A DNA stretch of 64,000 nucleotides from NCBI RefSeq assembly GCF_964204645.1, contig NC_134030.1, forward strand, positions 6,446,278-6,510,277. Reading direction: 5' to 3'. The DNA is from Tubulanus polymorphus (Eukaryota > Nemertea > Palaeonemertea > Tubulaniformes > Tubulanidae). Within the stretch, counting starts at the first letter, position 1. Each line of letters starts with the position of its first letter. Of the stretch, positions 28,295-38,644 are shown piece by piece. Below the pieces are notes generated by a model. That model had not been told where the DNA came from, ran no database searches, and saw nothing but the letters and a program-made list of their open reading frames with translations. The position numbers were made by a program, and so were the translations under genes.

Positions 28295-28696
28295 AGGGCC
28301 TCGAGTTGTCGCGTTCAAACTCGACAAGTCGCCATATTTATGTCGATATATCGCGATATATCGCGTCATGTCGACTTGAATATGTCGACATATCGTGACG
28401 TTTTCGCGACAAATTTCGCTTTTTTGCTCATTTTCCACGGGACAAGCCGTCATTTGAAGACATGTCTAAATGTAAGATGAGGACACCAGTAATATGACGA
28501 CTGAGTTGTAAGTCGTCATGAATATGTCGACTTGTCGCGAGGAAAGTGGTCGAGAAAACGAAATATGTCGTCAAAACGTCACGATATATCGACATATTCA
28601 TGTCGACTTGACGCGATATATCGCGGTATGTCGACATAAATATGGCGACTTGTCGAGTTGGAACGCGACATCTCGATGCCCTTTATCGCTTCCGTA
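28281..28696. mobile_element. Fold-back (MITE-like) element, about 416 bp
   Basis: The segment begins TACGGAAGCGATAAAGGGC and ends with its exact reverse complement. The two arms match for roughly 160 nt each, with repeated TGTCGACAT-type words, around a short unmatched centre near 28450-28520. There is no transposase frame. The right end is followed directly by another CTTATCGCTTCCGTA (28697-28711), a second copy of the terminal sequence. No clear target duplication is seen. Confidence 0.9.
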
Positions 28697-28711
28697 CTTA
28701 TCGCTTCCGTA

Positions 28712-29560
28712 ATATTTCCATCTTGAATCTTATTTAGTGAAAGGTGGTCTGATGAAAATTTAATCTTTGAGTTGTTCAATTCGATGATCTTTTTAACGAT
28801 ATTTCACTAGATACATTTCACAAATGTATTTCCTTATACAAACTGTAGTAAAAAGAATGTAAATGTCTGTAATCTTTCAGGATGGTACTTTTAGGACGAT
28901 AAATGGCAGCTGGTAACTGTATCAATAGTTGACAACCTCTAGACCGATACCACGTGTATCATCGGGAGCAAAATTAATGAGAGTAATGACGTCACGAAAA
29001 AAGGAAATTTTACCAAGGCCTCTTTCAACCTAATAATCCATTTAGGATTCCCCAAAATCTCTGCGGGTGATTTGAGATAAATGAATGGATTCAAGATTTC
29101 AATTCTTACACCTGTGAATTTCAGATGTTTTGATGTATTTAACGGGAAAAAAAGAAAATATTTACCCGAAAGCTATTCCAAGCAAACCCACAAAGAATCT
29201 CTGGGTGATTTGAGATATCAAGTTTTGTGCCTTTTGATTTTAAGAAGTTTTGATTCAGTTTATGCATTCACAAAATTTCCGGGGGATTCTATATCTCTAA
29301 TCGGGGATGGTGGTTGATTAATAGCAGTTTTCCGAATACAAATCTCCAACAACTGTCAAGAAGAGACCAAAAAGAAAGTAACTCCTGTACAGTGGTTTAA
29401 AATTCTTCATTCAATTTTTTTCATGAACGACGTGTGAGTATCGAAGCGTATCAAAATTGATCGAATGTTATTTTTGCCAGGTTGAATACAACCACTGGAC
29501 GGTCTAACAGAAATGCATTAGATTTCAAACCACTGTCTTAGAAATATTGGTTAACAAACC
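28712..29560. other. Intergenic before receptor copy 4; includes start of duplicated unit
   Basis: From about 29050 the sequence is repeated from about 31206 onward, so the first tandem unit starts here. The frame at 29081-29317 is not conserved as a frame in the second unit and is not supported as coding. Confidence 0.6.
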
Positions 29561-30502
29561 ATGAACGACTCGGCCCAGTATCGACTTCCATTTTATACAA
29601 CCATATTCTTAGACACACCCAAAACTCTCTCACCGATTATGAGATATTTCCAATTGGCTGCGTTACCTTGCATAGCAGTGGCTGGAGTTTTCGGAAATAT
29701 CTGTACTTTTCTAGTGATGGTTAGTCGTAAGTTCCGTGTGTTTTCCTATTCTCAATACCTCGCTGCACTCGCCGTGTTTGACATGCTTACCTTGGTATCT
29801 TACACGCTGCCTTTTATCAACTACGTTACCTATCCGAACATGGTTATCACGTATTCATCTGATATAGCCTGTGGATTGCATGAATATCTAGGACTGGTTA
29901 ACGATGCTATCAGCTCTTGGTTAGTGATCATCATCACCGCCGAACGTTTTGCTATAGTCGTTTGGCCGTTCGCTGCGCGAACTATCGCGACGCCATCATT
30001 TTCGCGAAAGGTCGTCGTCTTTTTCATCATATTTTTTTACTGTTATTTCTGGTATTTATTCAAAGTAATGAAATACAACGTCAAAATGGATATGTGCGTT
30101 ATGACGCGGTACGGAGGAGATTTGCATTATAAGTCAGCTACGATCTTGGTTGTATATGTACCAACCGTATCCATGATAGTGTTAAACTTTCTTTTGGCTT
30201 TGATTTTACGCCAAAGTAATAAATTCGGTGATGGGGGAAGTAAAACAGCCTCAACCCGCAAAGCAACCGTTATGGTAATGACAGTCTCCATACTATTTCT
30301 AATTTTTACATGCCCAACTGCATCTATTTTATTGGTCTCAACGTATGTTGTGATTAATCAGAAACATATGATAATCCTTTTAGCGGTGACCGGTGCTACT
30401 TATGCAATGAACAGTTCAATAAACTTTTACGTTTACCTTTTAGCCGGGGACGAAGTTCGCAACTTTGTCAAAGAGCAACTGCTTAAACGGTGGCGAAAAT
30501 GA
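29561..30502 (+). CDS. Rhodopsin-class 7TM receptor, array copy 4
   Basis: The protein has 313 residues in one coding exon and the same motif set as the other copies (LAVFD, AERF, TM7 NFYVY), but FTCP in place of FTYP in TM6. The end reads LLKRWRK. It pairs most closely with copy 5 from TM4 onward (YCYFWYLFK, VVINQK), in keeping with their shared duplication unit. Its N-terminal half differs from copy 5 and is closer to copy 3. CTGTCTTAG lies about 20 nt before the ATG as a candidate 3' splice site. Confidence 0.92.
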   Translation: MNDSAQYRLPFYTTIFLDTPKTLSPIMRYFQLAALPCIAVAGVFGNICTFLVMVSRKFRVFSYSQYLAALAVFDMLTLVSYTLPFINYVTYPNMVITYSSDIACGLHEYLGLVNDAISSWLVIIITAERFAIVVWPFAARTIATPSFSRKVVVFFIIFFYCYFWYLFKVMKYNVKMDMCVMTRYGGDLHYKSATILVVYVPTVSMIVLNFLLALILRQSNKFGDGGSKTASTRKATVMVMTVSILFLIFTCPTASILLVSTYVVINQKHMIILLAVTGATYAMNSSINFYVYLLAGDEVRNFVKEQLLKRWRK

Positions 30503-31324
30503 TATTAATCCAGAAATACCTTTGTGGCCAGGTCCCTGAAATTAATTACCATGGTAGCTTAAATAATTACTATTGGCCAAGGACTCCTACTTAGCTTTCC
30601 GCAAAACTTCAGTATCTTGGGATTGTTTTAGATCAACTACAAGATGGTGTCATACAGCTGTACCGTCGTTACCGGTGGTGAGAAGGCGCGATTGAAAAGG
30701 TAAGCGTAAGATCGTATGGTTTGTCCTTAAAACTAATGACGTGAGTTTCTGTAATCTATCGGGTTATTTTCAGAGAAGGATGCGAGCTCGTCAACTTAAT
30801 CCATAGGCGATACCCCGAAATGTTAGTGGATACTATTACCTGATGGAGATGTTCCTCAATATGGAAATATATATGGAAGCGGCAATCGTGATAAAAATGG
30901 AGCCAAAATAGATCTATCGAATAAACTACCGTATATTGAATCTAAATTCTGAGTACGGTTTTTAAGAACTTGATTAACTAATCACATTGAAATTGAATGA
31001 AAGCATCCTGTCTAGGGATACCACAAGAGAATTTGTTGCGTGTAATTATTTTTGTGAATCATGAATTGTACAAATACCATCCTTGTGATTGTAACATTGA
31101 TTCTTTGTATATCATTTCCATTTACGAAAAAGATTTTCAATTCAATCTTTGCATTTCCTGAGATGAGATGGTCGGCTTCCTCGAATTAAACTGTAAAGAG
31201 TGCGATGGATGATTTGAGATAAATGAATAGATTTAAGATTTCAATTTTTACACCTGTGAATTTCAGAAGTTTTGATGCATTTTACGACAAAAAAAGTAAA
31301 TATACCCGAAAGATTTTCAAAGCT
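30503..31324. other. Intergenic, end of duplication unit 1 and start of unit 2
   Basis: Non-coding sequence matching 33170-33915 up to about 31205, then matching 29050-29180 up to the LINE insertion. No gene is seen. Confidence 0.6.
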
Positions 31325-31840
31325 AACCCAGTTTGACCTCAGGACAAATGTAATACGGTTTCGTTGCTCTAATCATAATCTACCGATTGAAACAAGAAGA
31401 TATGAAAATATCCCCCGAAATGAACGACTTTGTACCAAATGTAACCTAGGGCAAATCGGCGACGAATACCATTTTATAATGGAGTGTACTTTTTTCGAAA
31501 GTTTAAGAAGTCGGTACATACCGCAACAAATAGTAACGTTTCCTAATATAAGAAAATTTATGAACCTTTTTACGTCAGAAAACCCAAACGTCCTAAGGAA
31601 TCTTGCAGTTTTTATTAAAAAGGCACATAGCCTCATCTAGCCTCACCTCATCGCTGTTCCTGGTATACACGAACTTTTCAAAATAACTTTTCAATTGTAA
31701 ATATAACTAGTTATTGTATGACTAGCAACTGTTATTGTATAACTGCAAACTGTTTATTTTGTATGTATCCTGTGCTCGCAAAAAATGTACAATTTTCTGG
31801 AGCAATAAATTTAAATCTAATCTAATCTAATCTAATCTGA
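31325..31840 (+). mobile_element. 5'-truncated non-LTR retrotransposon (LINE) 3' end
   Basis: The plus-strand frame to 31640 encodes about 100 residues typical of the C-terminal end of LINE reverse transcriptase proteins. It has LRTNVIRFRCSNHNLPIET, then RLCTKCNLGQIGDEYHFIMEC (a CxxC...H...C knuckle), then SLRSRYIP. A non-coding tail follows and ends in a short TCTAA tandem repeat (about 31815-31838), a common LINE 3' end. No polymerase or endonuclease domain is left. The fragment interrupts sequence that is continuous at about 29180 in the first duplication unit. Confidence 0.85.
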
Positions 31841-32224
31841 GTTTCCCCAAAGAATCGCTGGGTGAATGAAGATATCAAGTTTTGTGTCTTTGATTTCCGG
31901 AATTTTGATTCAGTTTACAGGTCGGACAGGTTAATGCATTCACACAAATTCCCGGGGATTCTATATTTCTAGTCGGGGATAATGGTTGATTGATAGCAGA
32001 ATTTCGAAAAATATCTCCAACAACGGTCAAAAAGAGACCAAAAATACAGTAACTCCTGTACAGTGGATTAAAATCGTCAATTCAAATTTTTTTCTGGGCG
32101 ATGTGTGAGTAGTGGACCGTATCAAAATTGATCGAACGTTATTTCTGCCAGTTTAAATACAACCACAGGCTTAGTTAAAATGCATTAAATTTCATACAAA
32201 TGCCTTGTAAATAGTTAACTAACC

Positions 32225-33166
32225 ATGAACGACTCGGCACAGTATCGACTCCCATTTTTCACAACCATAGTCTTAGACACGCCTAAAGCTATCTCCGAGA
32301 CTATGAGATATTTCCAATTGGTTGCGTTGCCTATAATAGCGGTGGCCGGAATTTTCGGAAATATTTGCAGTTTTCTAGTGATGGTTAGTCGTAAATTCCG
32401 TGTGTTTTCGTATTCGCAATACCTCGCTGCACTCGCCGTGTTTGACATGCTTACCTTGTTAGCTTACACGATGCCTTTTATCAACTACGTTACCTATCCC
32501 AATATCGCTATCACCTATTCATCTGATATAGTCTGTGGATTTCATGAATATGTGGGCCTGGCTAACGATGCTATCAGCTCTTGGTTAGTGGTCATCATTA
32601 CCGCCGAACGATTTGCTATTGTCGTTTGGCCGTTCGCGGCACGGACTATCGCGACGCCATCTTTTTCGCGAAAGATCATCGTCATTCTCGTCGTATATTA
32701 CTACTGCTATTTCTGGTATTTATTCAAAGAAATGAGATACAACATCAAAATGGATACGTGCGTTATGACGCGATACGGAGGAGATTTGCATTTCAAGTCC
32801 GCAACGATCTTGAATGTATATGTACCAACCGTATCCATGATAGTGTTAAACTTTCTTTTGGCTTTGATTTTACGCCGAAGCAACCAATTTGGTGACAGTG
32901 GAAGTAAAACAGCCTCAACCCGCAAAGCAACCGTTATGGTAATGACAGTCTCTATACTATTTTTAGTTTTTACATGCCCAACTGCATCTATTTTATTGGT
33001 CTCAACGTATGTTGTGATCAATCAGAAATATACGATTATCCTATTAGCAGTAGCTGGTGCCGCTTATGCAATGAACAGTGCCATAAACTTCTACGTTTAC
33101 CTCTTAGCCGGGGACGAGGTTCGCAACTTTGTCAAAGAACAACTGCTTAAAAGGTGGCGCAAATGA
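32225..33166 (+). CDS. Rhodopsin-class 7TM receptor, array copy 5
   Basis: The protein has 313 residues in one coding exon and ends LLKRWRK like copy 4. The sequence is a mosaic. From residue 1 to about TM2/ECL1 it follows copy 1 (DTPKAISETMRYFQL, LLAYTMPFINYVTYPN), with long identical DNA stretches. From TM4 to the end it follows copy 4. Motifs LAVFD, AERF, FTCP and NFYVY are kept, as are the extracellular cysteines. The pre-ATG segment differs from copies 1, 3 and 4 (TGTAAATAGTTAACTAACC), and the candidate splice acceptor is weaker here. Confidence 0.92.
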   Translation: MNDSAQYRLPFFTTIVLDTPKAISETMRYFQLVALPIIAVAGIFGNICSFLVMVSRKFRVFSYSQYLAALAVFDMLTLLAYTMPFINYVTYPNIAITYSSDIVCGFHEYVGLANDAISSWLVVIITAERFAIVVWPFAARTIATPSFSRKIIVILVVYYYCYFWYLFKEMRYNIKMDTCVMTRYGGDLHFKSATILNVYVPTVSMIVLNFLLALILRRSNQFGDSGSKTASTRKATVMVMTVSILFLVFTCPTASILLVSTYVVINQKYTIILLAVAGAAYAMNSAINFYVYLLAGDEVRNFVKEQLLKRWRK

Positions 33167-34528
33167 TATCAATCGAGAAATACCTTTGTGGTCAGCTCCC
33201 AGGAATTACCGTGGTTACTTGAATGATTACTAATCTGGCTAAGGGCTCCTACTGAGTTTTCCGCAAAATATCATTTTCTTAGCATTGTTTTAGATCACCT
33301 GCAAAATCATGCCATACAGCTGTGGCGAGAAGGTGCGATCGAAAAGGTCAGCGTAAAATCGTATGGCTATGTTAGTTAGTTACCTATCGTTGGTGGTAAG
33401 TTTTCATAATCGAATGGGCTTGTACGTGATAATATCCATTCGTGAAATTAAACCACAGACAGAGGTTACTGACTATGGCTATGTAATTTATCAAGTTATC
33501 TTTTCAGTAAAATGGAAGGGTGTGAGCTTGAAAACTTGATCCATAGGCGATGCCCCGAAATGTTAATGGATATTATTAGCTGATGGTGATGTTCCTCAAT
33601 ACGGAAGCTGCAATGATGGAGCCAAAATAGATTTATCGAATAGACTATCACTAATTGAATCTAAATTCTGAGTACGGTTTAAGAGTACTTGATTAACTTA
33701 TCATACTGAAATTGAATGAAGGCATCCTGTCTAGAGATTCAATAAGAGAATTTGTTGCATGTCATTATTTTTGTGAATCATGAATTGTGCAAATACCGTC
33801 CTTGTGATTGTAACATTGATTCCTTGTACAATATTTCCATTTACGAAAAGGATTTTTAATTCTTTGCATTCCCCGAGATTGGATGGTCGCCTTCCTTGAA
33901 TATAACCGTGAAGAGCGTCTCAAGGTTGCTGCAGTTTTAAAGATCCATATTTCACCTTGAAGAAAATCTAACAACTTACTGTGTCATGCTGACGTCGAGC
34001 GTAAGATTGTCTTATCGACTGTAAACTGTTGACGCATCGTTTGAATATCATATTTTTCAATAAATACGAATTATCCCCACTGAATGAATTCACACAAAAC
34101 ACAGCAGTATGAAAATAGATTTTTCATTAGCTCTCTGTGAAACATGTATATACGTACATTATTTTACAGCGATTTCATCTGCTTTTCACTTTTGTTTGTG
34201 AGACCCACCTGCATGTTCTTGTTTGACGATGAAAATTATTATGATACACGTAGCGTGAAAATAACGGCGATGAATTATGTACCGAACTGAACTTCCCTTA
34301 ATGAAAAACAATGCTTTAGCAAACTCTTTATTATTCAGGATATTTCATTAGAACGAATTAAAATTTTGCATTCGAGTATTTTGAATACATTTGTTGACAT
34401 TGGATGAATTTGAGGTTTTCGGATCGGTGGTCAAAAATAGCAATGAATAGTTGTTTCTAATTATCATCACTACAAAGCGTTACCAATGTGTTAGTCCATC
34501 TGCCCTATTGAAATTTACCAGGCGATTG
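33167..34528. other. Intergenic between receptor array and astacin gene
   Basis: The first part (to about 33915) belongs to duplication unit 2. The rest is AT-rich with no visible gene and should contain the upstream control region of the metalloprotease gene. Confidence 0.5.
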
Positions 34529-34536
34529 TATATAAG
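34529..34536 (+). promoter_or_regulatory. Candidate TATA box of the astacin gene
   Basis: TATATAAG stands about 75 nt before a possible 5' UTR donor (ACGAG/GTTAGT, exon end near 34611). The matching acceptor TTTGCAG ends at 34805, directly before the ATG. The arrangement of TATA box, short untranslated exon, intron and coding exon 1 is coherent but unproven. Confidence 0.45.
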
Positions 34537-34805
34537 GGGTCGTAAGATGATCGGTGTTATCCAGTGGATGTGATTTTTTCAACATAACCACAAGGTTTAG
34601 CTACAGACGAGGTTAGTAATTGTAAATAATTTTGTCTGCATGTTTCAATGAATGGAAGAAGTATCAAATACCCGAGCCAAAATGCAGCAGTAGGCCTAGG
34701 AGTAGGAAATAGTGAATAGAAAAGGCACAAATATAAAAAGCAGTTTTTAATTATAATTATCTACTCAAAAACGTACGTATATTTCAATTCTATTGCAATT
34801 TGCAG

Positions 34806-37800
34806 ATGTGGACGATTCGAGCATTAGCCCTCGTGATTTTTATACAGTTTCTAATTCAACCATTCGAAGCTGTAACTACGAGTAAGTGCGAGTGAATTCC
34901 TTCTTCTACTTTTCGTCAACAATTCAACTAACCAATTTTTCTATTCGCAGGTGACATTGACGATGAATTCAATAAAGCAATTCAGAAACAAATGGGTAAG
35001 TTAATTCGTGTTATTCCAATTTATGACATTTCGCATTGAAACGCGCAATTACGATAATTACATACCTCGGTAGAAATGAATCGGTTTTGTAATTCCAATT
35101 TTGGGCATAAAACGTATAGGAATCCGTAAACTACTTCAAATGTTTTCTCTGTAGCGAAACGCGATGCGGATCCCGATATGAATGAACACGATCACATTCT
35201 GGCTATAAACGCAATCCACGCACAGCGACGAGCTAACGCAGATGATTTGATTAACAAAGTCAACGCCAGTAGGTTACTGATTACATAGCATATTCAAACT
35301 CGATTTGACTCCTCGCCTATGCAGGAAGTGTCTCTTACCTCTCCTGGCCTGTACCATAAAGTGTCTTGGTTAGGAACCGATGTTTCCATAATTCCATAGT
35401 TTCATTCCCTTCGAGATGAATATGCTCCTACGATGTTGCGTCGTCCCTAGTACTAATGGGGTAAATTCAAGACTAGCTTGTACGTTCTGTATTCAGAATC
35501 TGGTGTCACTGGTATGAGCGAAGGTGACATTGCTCCAGTTAAACGAAATAACGCAGACGATATCATTAATGAAGTGAACGAACGTAAGTTTTTTCATAAC
35601 AATTACGCAAATTGATGGCCTTGGTAGGTCGATTTCAAATGACTCCAACTCGAAATTGTGGAGATCTGGATCCTAAAACACATTTTCTGAGCTATCACTT
35701 ATATTACGACCATGCCCTATAATTATCAAATGTTTTCAATATTACAGATAAACCCCATCATACTAAATTATCAGAAGGTGATATTGTCACGGAGGAAGAA
35801 CCCTCTACCTTGGAGAGGCGATCATCAGATGCTGACCGACGACGCCTGTGGAAATCACGAGTAGTACCGTATACCTTTGAGTATTCCATTAGCAGTCGTA
35901 AGTTCCTATGACTTTTTTCAAAGACAAAACAAATTGATACGCTTATTGATGTACTGATTACATGCATGATATGGAAACTGTTTTTGCAGAGAAAAGAGAT
36001 GTCATAAAACAAGCGATGGCTGCCATTGAACGAGCTACATGTATTCGATACAGACCAAGACAAGGCAGTGATAAAAATTTCCTTAAGTTTTTCAGTGGAG
36101 ACGGGTAAATCTAGTTTCTGAATCTTAGCTTCAACCTTTAAATGAATTTTTGTCTTAGTTCTTCCGATTTTTCAGGTGTTACTCATCTGTTGGAATGGTT
36201 TTTTGGAAATCGTACGAGGGTCAAAAAGTGTCTATAGGAGAGGGATGTCAGTATGTCGGAACAATCGTGCACGAAATGACACACGCTTTGGGTAAAGTAT
36301 AAGAGTAGAATAAAATATTTGATCGTATTTCTCTTTAAAAGATACCACTTGATGATATCGAAAATTAAGCAATGAAAATATGTTCATTTCTATTGTACTC
36401 TGAATAGAAATTCTTGAATTTCAGGCTTTTACCACGAACAGAGTCGCTCGGATCGTGACAAATACGTCGAGATATTCTGGGAGAACATCGAAAAAAGTAT
36501 CTATACCAAACAATCAATATATGTGCGAAATTCTGAATAGCCTTGTCAAACTTTTAAAGAATTAAATACTGGTAAATGATTTTAAATCGTTGAAATAAAT
36601 TTCAGATGAGTTGATTGTATTTTCAGAACAACAACACAATTTCGACCTACACGCAAAATCTGAGTTACTCGGTTTGAACTATGATTTCGGCAGTGTGATG
36701 CATTACGGCAAAACGGCATTCTCTAAAAATGGCAAAGTGACGATTCAAGCTATCGGCAACCCCAACCAGAAGTTTGGACAACGCGATGGATTGAGCCCAT
36801 TGGATATCGCTGGAATCAACAAACTTTACGATTGTTCGACAAGTAAGATTTGCTTAGTACTAAAAATTCGGAGTATCATTAGTTTTCGATGACTCGAATA
36901 CGATGGTCGTATATACGACAGGATACTGACAATGATTCATTGCAATTTTCTTATCAACAAATAGAAGAATTGCCGCCCAACTTACATGCCTTGTAGAACA
37001 TGTTTTATCTCTTTGAACTTTAATCCGAAGGTAGTAGAAATGGAATATCTCGATGGTCACCGTGGTCCTCATGCGTTGGAGCCGAAAACTGCCAAAAGCA
37101 GAGACAAAGATTCTGTTTCCACAATAGTTGCCCGAATGTCGACCAGTATGGCGTTGAAACCGAAAGAGCACGATGCTCAACAAACCAATGCCGAGGTGAG
37201 AGGCCAAGCCGTAATGAAATGATTATCCCAACTTTTTCCTCGGATAATACACGGATACGGTGGAAATATAAATTTCAGCATCGATCAATGGTCATTGGGG
37301 ACGATGGAGTGGGTTTGGAGCCTGTGACTGCTCTGCCGGTACCAAGTCCAGAACAAGAAAATGTGATGATCCTAAACCTAGTAATGGAGGAGCACAATGT
37401 AGTGGATTAAGCAAGCAGAAAGTGTCGTGCAGGAATGAGTGTGGTGGCGGTAAGTGAAGTAATTCGTTTGGAATTAGAGTGATTCTTTATGGATTTGAAC
37501 TTACAGCGAACTTCATTTTAAATTAAGCAGGAAATAGAGGTAGCGGCAACCGCGGTGGATCATCAGGTAATGATTGAAAATGATTGTTCATCATGTTTCA
37601 GGGGCTGATTTTATAGACCAGCTTACTGGGTTTATCAACCGAATTGATCCTTTGGTTAAGTTGAAATAAAGGTCTATGAAAACGCCCACAGACTTTCTAC
37701 TGTCGTTAGAATCTTCGATGATATTTCATTTTTCAGCAGCAGGTGGTGTTTATGATACAAACTTCGAACGCGGTGTTGGTAAATGGAGAGATGTTGGTAG

Positions 37801-38604
37801 GATTCGCTGGATTCTGCAGCGAGGAGGAACGCCAACCAGCAACACTGGCCCGTCCAGTGACCATACTCTAGGAACGTCTTATGGTAAGCTATCCATAGTC
37901 TTCTACCAGCAGACTAAAGCGTTTTTATCAAAGTTATCGTAATTTGAGTTTTTTGATTTGACTCACCCCAAGTAGACGAACATGATATGACCTTTAGATC
38001 TCAAACACTAACTCGGTATCTCAAATTCTTCAGATTTGTCAAACTTGCGGGGTCTCATTTTCTTGCCCGGTTATACATGTATGTATATCATGCTGGAATA
38101 CGATATTCGTTATTTTATCTTTCGTAGGTCGATACATATATATGGAAGCGTCTGGTAGACGTTACGGTGATCAGGCTATCTTAGAACTTACAAACTATTC
38201 ATCGAGGAGCCAGAAATGTATGAAAGTTTACTTTTATATGTATGGCAGCGAAATGGGAAGTTTAAAGATTGCGTTTGAGAATAATGGCGGTTATAGAAGA
38301 AGACGTCAGGTAGTAATGTCAGTAGCCGGAAACAGGGGCCGTGGATGGCATTCGGTACAGATTGGAGTCCCACCATTACAGAATTATAAGGTAGGCTCTA
38401 TTCTTTATCGAAACAGACTTTTGATTCAAAATAAACTTTATACATTATCCAAATTCAAACCGATATTACATTGATTAACGAACTACACCGACTGTCTCTT
38501 GTTTACAGATTGAATTGATCGCTACTAGAGGTTTCGGCTCAAAATCCGATATCGCTTTGGATGACATCAAATTTATGGAAGGACGTTGCCCTAATAAGAA
38601 ATAG
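34806..38604 (+). CDS. Secreted astacin metalloprotease with TSP1 and MAM domains
   Basis: There are fourteen coding exons: 34806-34881, 34951-34995, 35155-35268, 35497-35583, 35748-35897, 35990-36104, 36176-36291, 36425-36496, 36627-36842, 37279-37449, 37531-37566, 37737-37883, 38128-38390 and 38509-38604. All are phase-consistent and give 567 residues. A signal peptide covers about 1-22. The propeptide (to about 140) ends in the basic run ADRRR, a likely furin-type cleavage site. The catalytic domain (about 141-330) has the astacin zinc site HEMTHALGFYHEQSRSDR with His228, Glu229, His232 and His238. The Met-turn is SVMHY, with Met283 and Tyr285. A thrombospondin type 1 repeat (about 333-382, WGRWSGFGACDC...) follows, then a short Gly/Arg/Ser linker and a MAM domain (about 402-562, closing DIALDDIKF..GRC). 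The enzyme should be secreted and act on extracellular matrix or peptide substrates. Poly(A) signal at 38633-38638. Exon 9 joins exon 10 directly in phase. The open frame at 36986-37207 in that intron does not fit. Confidence 0.92.
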
Positions 38605-38632
38605 AATATTCAAATCAAATGTTTATGGGATA

Positions 38633-38638
38633 AATAAA
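38633..38638 (+). terminator. Poly(A) signal AATAAA of the astacin gene
   Basis: The hexamer is 29 nt beyond the stop codon, inside GATAAATAAATACG. Confidence 0.75.
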
Positions 38639-38644
38639 TACGTC

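Larger units (their letters stand above)
29050..33915 (+). repeat. Tandem segmental duplication carrying receptor copies 4 and 5
   Basis: Unit 1 runs from about 29050 to 31205 and unit 2 from about 31206 to 33915. Non-coding sequence matches on both sides of the receptors: upstream (29400-29520 with 32040-32170) and downstream (30500-31190 with 33175-33900). At about 31205 the end of unit 1 passes directly into the start of unit 2. Unit 2 is longer mainly because a LINE fragment of about 0.5 kb interrupts it. Boundaries were judged by eye and may be off by tens of bases. Confidence 0.85.

Noticed and set aside
28300-28700. CRISPR-like repeats
   Set aside because: The repeated words are arms of one palindrome, irregularly spaced, in an animal genome; there are no spacers of constant length.
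28428-28779. Open frames rich in YRHI/RHI words in the fold-back element
   Set aside because: They arise from the repeated TGTCGACAT words of the palindrome and run through both arms; there is no transposase similarity.
29081-29317. 78-residue frame upstream of receptor copy 4
   Set aside because: The matching region of the second duplication unit does not keep the frame, and the product has no recognisable features.
36986-37222. Cys-containing open frame between astacin exons 9 and 10
   Set aside because: No acceptor enters it in the phase left by exon 9 without hitting a stop, while exon 9 joins exon 10 perfectly in phase.
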